Source of the DNA: Molanna angustata
Lineage: Eukaryota > Arthropoda > Insecta > Trichoptera > Molannidae
Reading direction: 5' to 3'
Length of the DNA stretch: 64,000 nucleotides
Assembly (NCBI GenBank): GCA_963576475.1
Contig: OY754970.1
Location: forward strand, 27,019,091-27,083,090
Shown: positions 11,410 to 22,459 of the stretch, piece by piece
Position numbering within the stretch: the stretch's first letter is position 1
Layout: each line of letters opens with the position of its first letter
Program-made: the position numbers and the translations under genes
The notes under the pieces: model-generated
The model's database searches: none
What the model saw: only the letters and a program-made list of their open reading frames with translations
Told to the model about the DNA's origin: nothing

Positions 11410-11700
11410 TTTAGGCAACCCACCCTATAAGGGTGATTTATGCAATGACACAACGAATGCGTGTATAATTATAAGGATTTTAATTTATGGTATGAGAATA
11501 TCTCTTTAAGATTTATTTAATTTAATTTATGGAATTTTGATATGGAGAGAAGATGCGACACATAAACAGGCAGAGGGACACGCAGCTTGGATTAAAAGTC
11601 GAATTTATCGTGTATTGGACACTCCATGAAAACGTGATCCAAAGTTTCCACCTCTCCACAATCACACAAAGGACTGTCCCTTATATGTATCATAGCGGGG
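11410..11700 (-). pseudogene. Second copy of the 9.9 kb LINE 3' end
   Basis: Starting from 'aggcaacccaccctataag', this segment follows 9900-10200 almost word for word, including 'gtatgagaatatctc', 'gaagatgcgaca' and the complement of the D-S-P-L-C-D-C-G coding block. It ends at about 11690 within the cysteine-rich block, so the copy is 5'-truncated. Two truncated copies 1.5 kb apart could be separate insertions or a local duplication. Confidence 0.75.
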
Positions 11701-11777
11701 GAAAAATACATTTGAAATCTTCCCTGCTAAAGATATCATCCTGAAAGAGAGGCAGCATTTTCCCAGGTTCGAGTGAC

Positions 11778-11914
11778 CAGCCCCCCTAGACAACGTGTCA
11801 TTTAGCTCAAGAAAAGATAACTCAATGGAAGTGACAGTTACCAGTCACGTGACATTGAGTTATTTTTTCTTGTTTCTTTTCTTGAGCTAAATGACATGTT
11901 GTCTAGGGGGGCTG
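11778..11914. mobile_element. MITE family M2, copy 1
   Basis: This 137 bp inverted-repeat element starts CAGCCCCCCTAGACAACGTG and ends with its reverse complement (GTTGTCTAGGGGGGCTG). The arms run on through 'tcatttagctcaagaaaag' and 'ataactcaatg', and the loop differs between copies. The second copy is at 57983-58114. The first bases, CAG plus a run of C, resemble the M1 terminus CTG plus a run of G. Confidence 0.85.
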
Positions 11915-12116
11915 ATACGGCACTTCAACATGAAGAATATAAAAATAATATTGTATGTAATTTAGTTTCACTATTAGTTTTATTTCAATAAAACTTAAAT
12001 AATCCTTCCCTCCATTCTTTCCTCATTGTTATGATCAGTATATTTTTTCTTTGCATTTTTTCTAATGAGCTTTTTTCTAAATTATACCGAATCAACTTTT
12101 GAGACATTACGTTGCT

Positions 12117-12165
12117 CTGGTTGGTCAGAAGAAATAGCTTTATGGCAATAAAGCCGCCTTTGTAT
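12117..12165 (+). repeat. SINE-C/LINE-type 3' tail
   Basis: It reads TGGTTGGTCAGAAGAAATAG, then CTTTATGGCAATAAAGCCGCC, the tail module also found at 5605, 32.2, 34.57, 50.06 and 62.2 kb. No tRNA-like head is visible upstream. Confidence 0.6.
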
Positions 12166-12598
12166 AAATATAAACATAAATTGCAAAAAGTAAAGTCGTT
12201 ACTAAAGTAAATTCTGTACAACTGTTGAATGTATTATTCTGTGTACCTATGTCTATATAAGTGTCCAGTGAATTATCCTGTATAAGTCTGTATAACTATA
12301 TTCCTACATCTTATTACAATGTTGTTTTTAGAATATATTAACCTATATTTATTATGAAAAAATGTATACCTTGCGTAAAACTCCGTTTCGTAACATTACT
12401 TTAATAAATAAATAAAAAGATTAAGTAGGTACACAAAGGTCAAAATTTCCAGAAAGATATGCTACCTGTTAAAAAAATTAATACAATGTTCACCTATCTC
12501 GTTAAGTTGTATACCTTTTTTCCTTCTGAGAAGACAAAATAAATTTACCGAACAAATGTAATATTTCTCGATTTTTTTTAAAAACAAAATGGACGCTC

Positions 12599-12620
12599 TC
12601 TCTCTCTCTCTCTCTCTCTC
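12599..12620. repeat. (TC)n microsatellite
   Basis: About eleven CT/TC dinucleotides. The region 12170-12990 around it has no recognisable gene. A 90-codon minus frame at 12698-12970 resembles nothing I know. Confidence 0.85.
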
Positions 12621-13004
12621 CATACGAGAGATATTATATTTTTTAATAATTTTACAACAGTCGGAGCAAAAAGGGATTCAACCTTTTGCAGGTACATTTA
12701 ATAACAAAACAAAAAGAAAATTGTTGCTCTGTGTAGTTTTAGGATCAGTCTGTATGCCTTTATAAATAGTTTTATAATGTGAAATAACCCTTCAAAGGAA
12801 AAATACCCTGAGTATATAATATACAATGTATTACTCTCAACGGAAAATATCTCTACAAAGCTTTCCAGTGGCCTAACCGCATTATTTTCTCTTGTGAAAT
12901 GTTTAATAGCTTTGAGCAGTCGGATCATTCCTGCTGGAAAGAATTTTCGCGTTTTATATGATGAGATCACAAGAGGGGTGGAACATTATTTTTGATATAT
13001 TACA

Positions 13005-13175
13005 ATATATTATATTTAGCAGGCAATAGACAGAGGATGAGTATTGGTAGAGCTCCTAAAGGGAGGTCAGATGACATCGTCCAGTTGACTGTATGAACCT
13101 GGATGTAGAGGAGATAAGACAATTGGGTAAATCTAAATGAAAGAGGCCTATATCCAGTAGTGGAGAGAAGAAGAT
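13005..13175 (+). pseudogene. RTE-like LINE C-terminal remnant
   Basis: Plus-strand frames give GRAPKGRSDDIVQLT, then, after stops, N-E-R-G-L-Y-P-V-V-E. These correspond to the family signature GRPPxRWxDDI and EAYVQQWxE seen intact at 22169-22360. It closes with GAGAAGAAGATTGAGG. Several stops make it a short dead fragment. Confidence 0.65.
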
Positions 13176-13254
13176 TGAGGAAAAAAAAAATAATTAATCA
13201 AGCCTAATTATTCTTGTCTAACCTAACCTAACTTCACATGTAAATTAACAAACT

Positions 13255-13790
13255 ATGTAAATTATAGTAGTAGCGGAATTGCTTATATAGAAGCCGAAAA
13301 TCTTGGCTTGCCTAAGAATATTCCTATTGCCTATGTCGGCCTTCATGGCTCAGTTGGTTGGGTATCTGACTGCTGATATAAGGGTCCCGGGTTCGATTCA
13401 CGGTGGAAACATAGTTTTTAATTGTGTTTTCAGTCTGGAACTGTGACACGATAAATATCGCAAGTCTCCAGAATGTGACAACTTGTTATTGGGTGCGTGT
13501 GAATTGATATTTGACATGGTACCTGTTAGTTGCCCGTGAAGCAATATTAAATTAAAAATTAAATATTAAATTAAGAAATTCAAGACCTAATATTTTTTGT
13601 CTGTTTTATTGAAACCATACTACAAGATTAAAAATTGAACCTTATGTAGATACGATGCTTGACAGGGCCACAAATGTAAATATTATTTTGTCATGTGATT
13701 TTCAAATATTTTCATGGCCACTCAAATGAACAACGATCCGGCCTAGTCGGAAGGTTCTAGGCACGCCCCTGATTACAGTTAGTTATATTT
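13255..13790 (+). repeat. Family H repeat, interrupted by SINE-A copy 3
   Basis: The flanks on both sides of the SINE match the continuous stretch at 52405-52705. The left flank shares 'gcagaattgcttata' and 'cttgcctaa'. The right flank shares 'ccatactacaagatt', 'atgtagatacgatgctt', 'gccacaaatgtaaatattat' and 'ggcacgcccctg'. The SINE therefore entered an existing repeat here, and the 52.4 kb locus acts as an empty-site relative. Confidence 0.7.
13336..13570 (+). repeat. SINE-A copy 3, most complete
   Basis: This copy keeps the whole tRNA-like head: GGCCTTCATGGCTCAGTTGG (box A region), the segment GGGTATCTGACTGCTGATA, and box B GGTTCGATTC at 13390-13399. The body follows (TTTTCAGTCTGGAACTGTG, 'aagtctccagaatgtg'), then TAGTTGCCCGTGAAGCAA and an ATTAAA-rich tail. 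It is a tRNA-derived Pol III SINE. The tRNA isotype is uncertain because the anticodon region has drifted. Confidence 0.85.
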
Positions 13791-14059
13791 TTATTAGATT
13801 AACACATAAAAATGATAGTTTTAGATAGTTCAATGACATAAAAAACAGATATTTAGATGAAAACAAATTAATAAAGTCATATCGATAGAAATGAAGCAGG
13901 AACATTATTGTCTAAGTAAAAATACATAACGTAGTTAAAGTTAATTTCGCAGTCCGCAATTGGTTCATGATGAGCATGTATTTCTATAATATAATATTTT
14001 TCAGACAGAAACCGCAATGAATATTTCAGAGGGTCAATCAAAGTGGCACTGATAACTGA

Positions 14060-14150
14060 AAAGCCGAAATAAAGTAGGATGAGATGGTATGATCACGTGA
14101 TACGCAGAGAACAAGATTATTCAGTAAAGTAAGTGCTCAACATCACTAGA
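14060..14150 (+). pseudogene. RTE-like LINE C-terminal scrap
   Basis: The frame reads K-L-R-W-Y-G-H-V-M-R-R-E-Q-D-Y-S-V-K then stop. RWYGHVxRR is the conserved tail motif of RTE-like and related insect LINE proteins. Only this ~30-residue piece remains. Confidence 0.65.
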
Positions 14151-14585
14151 GTCTACAATCTGAATCTACCCGTTTACATTCTGTTTCCGGTTGGCTCTCT
14201 GATTGGTTGAGATCTCGTAGTATTAAGTCAAATGAGCTGTGAAATTTTATATTAAATGCGAAAAATTAAAAGAATATTATATATTTAATTTATAATAATT
14301 TATAATTCAATTTATAAAGCAACTCGCTAACGCGATTCGCTATTATTATTATACACAAACTTAAACCTAACCTAAGAATGCAGAAAAGAAACTCAGGGGC
14401 TAGACGCTACTCTCAACATCCCAACTAGGCCTAGGGGTTGAGGCAGACCCACAGCGAAATACGTTCAGAAAGATTATGGAACCGTACAAGTCCTGATATT
14501 CCGTCGTCTATCTTACTTGACGTATTGAAACGAGTGAGTTGTGGTCAACGCTAAACTCCTGACTACCAGGTTACTCCCTAAAGTA

Positions 14586-15133
14586 TTCAAATTTAGTATG
14601 GAAAATTTTCAGCATTTTCAAGAAATGAGTTCCTTAAATTATTTTTATTAAGTAAATCATTTTATTGTGTTTAACTGCCTATATTTCCAAAGTTTTTAAA
14701 AATATCGAAAAAACCGAAACACCCCAACTAGATAATTTAATTTGTTTTTAAAAAATATTAACATTGTAGTAGTACCTACATCTCAAACTATTTTAACATT
14801 TTGTATTAAAAATGAATTTAGTGACGACATCGTTTCATACGTAAGGCAATCTACCCTACACAATATCTACGGGGACTCAATAGTTTGATACTTAATCTCC
14901 AAATATACATACATACCATCATCTTGTTTCCATATTCTAGGTAGGAAAAAAGACTGACCTCCATACTATACTATCCTGACATATATATACCTACATGTTT
15001 TATATAAAAAACAAAATATCAATGTTTATAAATTTGTGTTTAAGTGTTTATACATAGTTTGATACGTATTCTTCAATTAGGTATACATACTATCACCATC
15101 GACAGTTGGATCTCAAGTGTTACATGCAACTAG
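14586..15133 (+). repeat. Family D repeat
   Basis: This is about 550 bp of the distal half of family D. Landmarks in order are 'aactgcctatatttccaaa', 'aaaaatatcgaaaaa', 'aactagataatttaat', 'gacgacatcgtttcata', 'gactgacctccata', 'attcttcaatta', 'gacagttggatctca' and 'acatgcaactag'. The same order occurs at 54100-54450 and, inverted, at 42767-43100 and 47580-48100. The upstream proximal half is absent here. Confidence 0.75.
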
Positions 15134-15834
15134 TAATATTGAAAATACATTGATCGATTCATAGAAAGTTTATTTTCAGACATTTATTTAAATTAAGCAG
15201 TATTATATAAATGTATTTATCATTTATTTCGTTCAATGATGAAGTAGGTACAAGCTGAGCGTGAGACACGATATCACAAATAACTACCTAAGTGTTTTTA
15301 ATAATCACGAACTTTGCACTATCTTAAGAATCCGATATAATATCAAGCATTAAGTATTTATTAAATTACAGTGTTCGAAATTATTAAAAACGTAGAATAT
15401 CATTATTGAATGAGAACGTAGACTTATTTAAAATTGAAATATTTACTTTTACTCCCTCTCTCAAATAGTATTATTGATGTAGGGTGTGTAATATATTATT
15501 ATTGTGGGGGTTGCAATTTAGTTCTTTCTTTAAGTAGGTTACAATTCAATAAAATACTTAATACTATGGCAAATAAGGTGTCAATATTATGAATAATTTA
15601 CATGCTTATAAATATTGAGATATAAATATTGATGAGTTTGCGCTAGATATAACTTAATGATTGCATGGGAGGTAAGTATTCAAAATAGTATGCTTTTTCA
15701 TCTGTAATATTATGTTAATATATGTATTTTGAAACATCTGGAAGACCTAAAGGTACTTTTATTCCAATTACATTCTCGTCAGTCTGTTATTCATTAGACG
15801 ATTTTTAACCGATTTTAGACGTGCAACTTCACGT

Positions 15835-16110
15835 TAAAATTAAATTAACTATAGTGACTACAAAACATTTGGTTTTGTGCAACTAAATTTTTTTGTACAC
15901 ACATCCTAACAGTACAGTCATAGATAAACCTTTATTACTGATAACAAAGGTTATCAGTTTGTGCAACTAAAGTTGGTTTTGTGCAACTAAATGTTTTGTG
16001 CACACAGCCAAACAGTAGGTACAGTCATATATAGATAAACCTTTATTACCTAGGTACTGATAACAAAGGTTACGCTAAAACGCAGGTAGCCAGTTCGGTT
16101 GTCATCGTAT
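15835..16110. repeat. Repeat related to 2300-2480, with internal duplication
   Basis: It carries the 'actatagtgactacaaaac' start and the 'cgcaggtagccagttcggt' end of the 2.3 kb copy. The middle, about 75-90 bp with 'ttttgtgcaactaaa' through 'cctttattac' and 'gataacaaaggtt', is present twice in tandem (about 15872-15955 and 15965-16062). Confidence 0.6.
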
Positions 16111-16589
16111 TTTTTTCTGTGTATGAAGAGAGAATTCAGAGAATTCCAAAATTACAAAACATAATTTGTTTTGTAAATAAATTTTGTAATTCGACTTTAA
16201 TCCATGTAAAAAGACAAGATCTGTGCTTTACTTAGGATCTTTCAAGTACCTTAGATTTGAAATTGCATAGTATTTGACTACAGTTTTTCCTCAAGGCCCT
16301 TGTATACCCTGGGTATCTGGATGTACACAAAAATTTACGCTAAATTACCACCTAATGTATGATACACAAACCAATATTGTAAATCACCTAATATGTGACA
16401 TGCAACAATTTTTCGTGAAGAAAAGATAAAATATAGAGTTTTTTTAAATAGTAATAAAAGTAATTATATTAAAAAAACTCGATTTTCATATTTTCTTTGG
16501 ATTCTTCTTCTTGTGCCTTGATGAATCTTCTTCATATGCCTTGTAGTTTTTTAGTTACATACAATAAAAAAATAAAAAAGGGTTTTACT

Positions 16590-17250
16590 AAAACTAATTT
16601 TAAAAGAGAAGTATCAAACAAATTCAAATTTCAAAATAAACTCATACAATAGAATAAACTCTTCTTTATTTCAAAGACCTATCTTTTGAGGTTACTGAGG
16701 AAATTATTTTCAAAATATACTATATAGCCTACTACAGCCTCTTAAGGGGCCATATAAACCTAAACACCTCAATTTCAAATCAAATCCCTCAAATATGTTA
16801 AACAGTGTGTTTCTAGAAAAAATAGTATTAGTCTTTTCAACATTTCTCTAGTGAATGTTCGTGACACAATTTTAAAATTCAGCTTAAATTCCCATAAATA
16901 AATGATTAAAAATATCCTTTTTTACAGCATTTTTGTTAAATTACTCCATTACCACGTGTCGTAGAGAAATAAATCTTTTATACGCTTAAAGAGTGCATAA
17001 AATCAAAGTGAATGACCGATAAAGTTTTTTCATTTCAACTAAGATTTGTTCTTAAAATAGAAAAAAATCAACAAATTTGGGGTTTCAAATATTTTAAATC
17101 ACGTATAAACCTTTTTTAACGCACGCGATATTTACCCTTAATAACGCGTAACTTCATAGTGCATTGGGCGGTTTTAATATATCATGTTTTAAGTCACTAA
17201 GTTTAGCGTTATAAGTCCTCTTAATGTCTTTTTTCTCTTACTCACGAGCA
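16590..17250 (+). repeat. Family F repeat (unknown), reference copy
   Basis: Most of this 660 bp matches the reverse complement of 55170-55640, and its first part matches the reverse complement of 26205-26442. Shared words include 'agtatcaaacaaattcaa', 'aacacctcaatttcaaat', 'cagtgtgtttctagaaa', 'gagaaataaatctt' and 'ggcggttttaatatat'. No transposon terminus, tail or protein frame is obvious. Confidence 0.7.
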
Positions 17251-17254
17251 AGAA

Positions 17255-19105
17255 GGTCACAATAATCTCGTTGTTATTCGATTCCGCTTCGCACATAGTA
17301 ACAATTCGCTGAATTTGAATAAAACGGTAAAGGTAATATTATTTCCATTAATAAATTGGAAAAGCAACATAAAAAAGAAAGAATGATCGTGATAGAATTG
17401 TACCGTGACTAAGTTTTTTGACCTAGATATCGATGAACGGACAAGAAAACAGTTTTGTGAAATTGTGACATAAATTTTTGTTTAAAAGTACCTTTATTTA
17501 AGTGTTTGAATCACGTCCTTTAAGAAGTACTTTTTTGAACTAAATATCTTTCTCTGAAAAGGAATGAACATTGAATAAAAAAGAATAAGTTGACAAAAAG
17601 TACATACTAATGTTGTTTCCATCAACTCAGCAAACCTTTTTCCTTTCGGTTTTAACCATGAAAATTAATTGTGTCTTACGATAATATATTGACCAAGAGC
17701 CAATATCATACGATGAATGTCATATTTTTAGTAAGATAAATCGTCGGATTTATTATTTCTCAATAGAGACGAAGCAGGAATATATTTTCCAAAAAGAAAC
17801 TAAGAAAATCAGTTTCTTTTTGGAAACCTACAGACCTTACGACCTGGATAATTTACATGCTTACGTGCCTTTTACAGAATTCGCTTTTTATTTATTAAAG
17901 ACCTTGTGCACTTTCAAATTTCGTTTTTATATTATGTTGCGGGGTTATTTCGATTTCGTCATTTTATTTTAATCGCGTTAAAAAGTAAATAAGTAGGATT
18001 CCACAGTATAAAAGTACCGAATTTTTAAATATTATGTTCAGAAGCATCCTATAGGAGAAAAGATACAAGGTCACACCCCCTTTAATTTTATTCACTTTTC
18101 ACCGTATTAATATTTCATTGTAAAACAACAGACAACGTATTTCACATAAATAATAAGTTATTGTTTGATTCTTCGTAAACAAATTATAAGAATATTGTCT
18201 ATATTTGCACGGCATATTCAATATAAATATTTAATCACCAAATACACTACACGCTAGATTCGACCAGGCGTACAATTAAATAAAAAAAAAACATATGATC
18301 ATAAAACATTTCATACATGTTTCAATAGATTATTAAAATAAAATATATTATTAATGTCCACAAACAATGGATCCATCCTAGTGATAAATAAAATAGACAA
18401 ATAGGACGTACACGATAACGAAATATGAATTCATTCGACTGTGAAGCTTTTGAATAAAAGCAATAAATTATTATTGAAAATATCTATTACTAGGTGATGC
18501 ATAAGGTCTGTTTTAATTAAAAACAAAATGTTCAACTATTGATATTGCAGAGGGAGAGATAGCTCATAGGAAATAGTTTTATTCCGTAATGCTTTTATTC
18601 AAACTTTAATGAACTTAATTGTAGAGTTTTTCACATAAAAAACTAATTTTATGTTAAATTAATTACGGGTATCAAATGGAGGGTTTATATTGAGTTTCGC
18701 CTTGATGGATGTTTTTGATGGTATGACGTAACATGTTTAGCTATGCACTTGAAAGTTATTAGTTGAATTCACATCCATTATCACAATATGTCACCCAAGA
18801 ACTGTTAAAAATACTTTTGATTAGTTATCCATTGATAAGGATCATTGAATTCGCCATTTCTTCATTTAACAAATACTAAAAAAAAAATCTTATCTTATCT
18901 GTAAATATACCTACTGCATATATGAGATTATAGCCTTAATCATAAAGATGCATATCGAAGGAAAGCATACTTCTACACTACAGTATTTGAATAAGAATGC
19001 AAAAAGTAGACCTAACCTATAGTTACAAAATACAAAGTTCGTATCGGTAATTAAAAAACTTGAAAGAAAAACTCCTTGCAAAGCTTGTTAGAAATGCATC
19101 TTTGG
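17255..19105. other. No gene; one hairpin
   Basis: A hairpin at 17786-17826 has 16 bp perfect arms (TTTCCAAAAAGAAACT) and a 9 nt loop. Just before it, 'ctcaatagagacgaagcagg' is a fragment of family G (see 49290, 58744 and 63245). The rest is AT-rich and unassigned. Confidence 0.5.
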
Positions 19106-19116
19106 AATCAGGCTAG

Positions 19117-19230
19117 TTCTTCTTCTTCTTTCGTGTCAGCAACGCATTGTTGCGTTGCTGTGGTGGAAGGATTGGCCAGAGAATTTCTGTTACCAGGGGG
19201 CACCGCGTGGAGGTTCCTTCCGTGCTCCCC
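19117..19230 (-). mobile_element. 5'-truncated RTE-like 3' end with 10 bp target duplication
   Basis: A 114 bp insert is bracketed by the 10 bp direct repeat ATCAGGCTAG (19107-19116 and 19231-19240). On the minus strand it ends in a GAAGAAGAAGAA tail, as plus-strand family members do at 38.9 and 57.85 kb. It contains a 10 bp-arm hairpin (19137-19160). Target duplication, truncation and a 3' simple repeat are the marks of target-primed reverse transcription. Confidence 0.8.
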
Positions 19231-19240
19231 ATCAGGCTAG

Positions 19241-20284
19241 TGAAAAAAGTGTATTCGTATAATTTTAAATTGTATGTTTTCTTATATTTTGGCTATTTGT
19301 AATAAAAAGAATATCCTTACAAAACTTGTTAGAAATGCAAAGTTATAGCTGTCAATTAAAAAAACTCCTTTGAACACATAGTTGATTCTGTAATGTAAAA
19401 AGTCCAAAGATATACTCAAAACTTTTTTGAAACATATATTAAGGGCTTCTTTTTCCTGTATATAATCAGGTCTCCACGACGTTAAATATCACTATAGGGT
19501 CACTCTATCTTCGGTGATTCTAAAAAGCTCATATTTTTGGAACTGCATGGCTACTATAAAACTTTAAAATGAAAAATCCTAATGTAAAAGTTTTCGGTAT
19601 CCATTACATGCCAATAAAAATATTTTTGGTTTGGGGTGGTCGAGTGATAATGAAAAATACAGTTTCTCAATCAATCTTATTTTCACAATAGATAATATAA
19701 GTACGATACAATAAACAATGACAGCTAGATGATATACTCGACAATATCAATGAGCGAAAAACGCCGCGCACACAACGCACCTTCTATATGTATATAGGTA
19801 CCTTCAGTCAATCATACTCTCTCGCTCGCACTCACACTATCATTATCTCATAAAGTATTAAATGAAATTTGACAATATTATTTAAATATGAACGAAGCTA
19901 CATATCACATTTTGCGATACTGTTTTCCGTTTTATTACTACTTGCTTTAAAAATATACGGATACAAACCATGATATTATTATATTGTACATGTATATTAT
20001 ATTCTGCTGATAGTCACATTTTTGTGTTATATTTGATTAATATATTGGACGAATGAATACCCAATTTACGAAATATTCAACATTCCAGTTACATGAATAT
20101 CGAGTTGATTGCGTTATTGAAAATTGTACAGTTTTATTTTTTTCTATTTTGATACACTGATTGGTACATTTCATAGAAAACGAGTGCTTTATTCATTATA
20201 TTTGTCAAAAGGTACTTGTTTGCAATAAAATGTTATTGTCAACAGATAACTGAATATTCCAGAACATTTTGATATGTATACAAA
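19241..20284. other. No gene or repeat recognised
   Basis: AT-rich sequence. Phrases such as 'aaacttgttagaaatgca' recur on both sides of the 19.1 kb insertion (19083 and 19320), hinting at an old local duplication. There is no coding signal. Confidence 0.45.
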
Positions 20285-20690
20285 ATATAGTTGAAATATG
20301 TTTCCAACTGTCGATTTGTTCAAGAGAATTTATTTCTCATAATAAATCGACAATATTAACCTTAGTTTAGTGCGAGAAAATTGTATGGAGTAGTGGACTT
20401 TTGGGATGGTTTTTCCAAATCTGAGGCCAAAAAACACCAACTTCGCAGCATATATTCTATGTACATGGATGAGCTCAGAATTCGGAGTAGAAAATTTAGT
20501 GTGTCTGTGTGTGTGTCCCCCCCTTATAACTATTGATCCGCTTGATGCACAAAGAAAAACTATAAAAGCAAGAACGCTGATTATTTGTACTAATATGGAA
20601 AAATACAATATATCAATTTTAATACTAAAGAAAAAGTTCCAGGGTTTCTCGAACTTTTTAATAATACATATAAACATTTTAAGATAAAAA
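20285..20690 (+). repeat. Family D repeat, proximal half
   Basis: It begins 'ccaactgtcgatttgttcaa' with GAGAATTTATTTCTC, passes 'cttcgcagcatatattc', 'tacatggatgagctcaga', 'ttataactattgatccgctt' and a GT-rich stretch, and fades after 'ccagggtttctcgaac'. This is the half missing at 14.6 kb. Frames on both strands of up to 115 codons follow the repeat and are not genes. Confidence 0.75.
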
Positions 20691-21657
20691 GAGTGTGTGA
20701 AGTATGTAGATACTGCTAAATTATTTTATTTTATTCTGTTCTATTCGTATACCAAAATAAAGGCATTGAATATGTAATTAATATTATTTATATTTTATTT
20801 TATTTTTCTCGTTTACCATAAGGGCATCAATTGACTAAATTACCGCTAAATAACGTATATATCATACCTTTTGGTTTTTGTTATACATGTACCTATTTGA
20901 GTAGGTACATTAGACAATGCGAATTTAAAAAACTTGGTCTATGTCCAAAGTGTATTTTGGACAGATAAAATGAAAGAAATACTTGCACATTGCCAAAACC
21001 TATGTTCTATACGGCACATTACGTAAAACACAACAGACAAAATATTTCCCAAAAATAATACTTGTTTTTTTTTGTTATTGGCAACTTTTTAAAGTTCAAG
21101 GTTGGTTTTGATGAATTTAAAAGTCGAACAAACTTGAGACAAAACATTATTTGTACGAGAGTACGATCTAGTCACATTATGAATACATACGAAATCCCAA
21201 ATGCACCTACCATGATCAAAATTCATAGAGACGCCGACGCTCCAAACACATTATGATAAATTCAATCGCTATAATGTTATAGTTTCATAACTGATGTAAC
21301 GGCAAAACTCCATATAAATATTGTAAACAAAAATGAACGGAATGTGATCAACGATGAATTTTCCAATTTATATGTATGATTTATTATGTCCCATAGCAGA
21401 GGAAGCAGAAAAATATATTTCATATGAGCAATCAGTGAAACAAGCACCTAATAAGGCAAATAATCTATTTTTAGGTAGGTATAACTAATCATTGGTTAAT
21501 TGATCACTTTAAGCGCCTTCGCAGCTTTTATGTTCAACAATTATAAAAAAAATAGTACAAAAAAAGGACCTGAGAACTGAGAACTATCAACTACAAATCA
21601 TGCCTTCATTTTCTAAACTATACACAGATTCAAGAATCTCGAGAACCGAAGAACGTA

Positions 21658-21687
21658 GAATGACCTATCACTTCTGATAGGTCATTC
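21658..21687. repeat. Perfect 13 bp hairpin
   Basis: GAATGACCTATCA and its exact reverse complement are separated by CTTC. It stands alone. Regions 20690-21650 and 21690-21950 have no recognisable gene. Confidence 0.75.
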
Positions 21688-21959
21688 TTATGATACTAAT
21701 ATATTCAATAACACATATCCGCAATATTGCAGGAGTATATCGGCCATGACGCAATGATATGAGGCATAGAATACCTAACTCCTCTATCCCTCCCCACTTC
21801 CCCCAATTCCTGCATATCCCATTATTATTTGTATGTTTTTAATTTTGAATAATATATCTTATATGATCTTCATTGTTTAAGTTTTTTTTATATATTTTTT
21901 TCAATTTCGTATATCTTAAGAATTTAATTTTTATACTATACATCATAATGTACTGACAG

Positions 21960-22362
21960 TGAACCATTCTTGAATAATGGAGCAGAAACACTTACTCTTA
22001 CAAAAGCGACTGTCAGATAACTAAGAGTGGCACAGCGAAAACATGAAAGAGCCATGCTGAATCTCAGACTCTCAGATAGAGTCAGAAATACGTAGAACAT
22101 CAGGAGTTACTGAAGTCGTTGAAAGAGTTGCAAACCTGAAGTGGTCATCGGCTGGACATATTGCCAGAGTGAAGGACCAAATATGGACCAAGAGGATCCT
22201 GGAATGGAGACCACGTGAGGACAAAAGAAGTAGAGACAGATCACCTACGCGATGGATAAAGAGGGTTGCTGGTGACTGGATGCAGAAGGCCCAGGATAGA
22301 GAAACCTGGAAAGATATGAGGGAGGCCTATGTCCAGCAGTGGACAGAGAAGGCTGGATAAAG
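21960..22362 (+). pseudogene. RTE-like LINE ORF2 C-terminus
   Basis: Frames first give NNGAETLTLTKATV, RVAQRKHERAML and LRLSDRVRNT with an in-frame stop. After a shift comes an intact 63-codon end (22169-22360) containing KRILEWRPRED, PTRWIKRVAGDWMQKAQDR and EAYVQQWTEKAG. The run 'AE..TLTK', 'RAMLxLxLxDRVRN', 'GHIAR', 'RWxxD', 'YVQQW' is the conserved tail of insect RTE-type proteins. The domain upstream (endonuclease and RT core) is absent, so it is a truncated copy. Confidence 0.85.
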
Positions 22363-22459
22363 TAAGTAATTATGAGGGAACTATTTTGGGAAATATTTAA
22401 CATTCATTGTTATCTTTTGTAATTTGCAAATTGCTGTATGTTTCCTTTTAAATTAAAAT

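Noticed and set aside
13336..13420. tRNA gene with GGTTCGATTC
   Set aside because: The following body is shared by four more copies and no acceptor stem closes, so it is a SINE.
20330..20687. Overlapping 93- and 115-codon ORFs
   Set aside because: They lie inside family D, and the corresponding frames are broken in the other copies.
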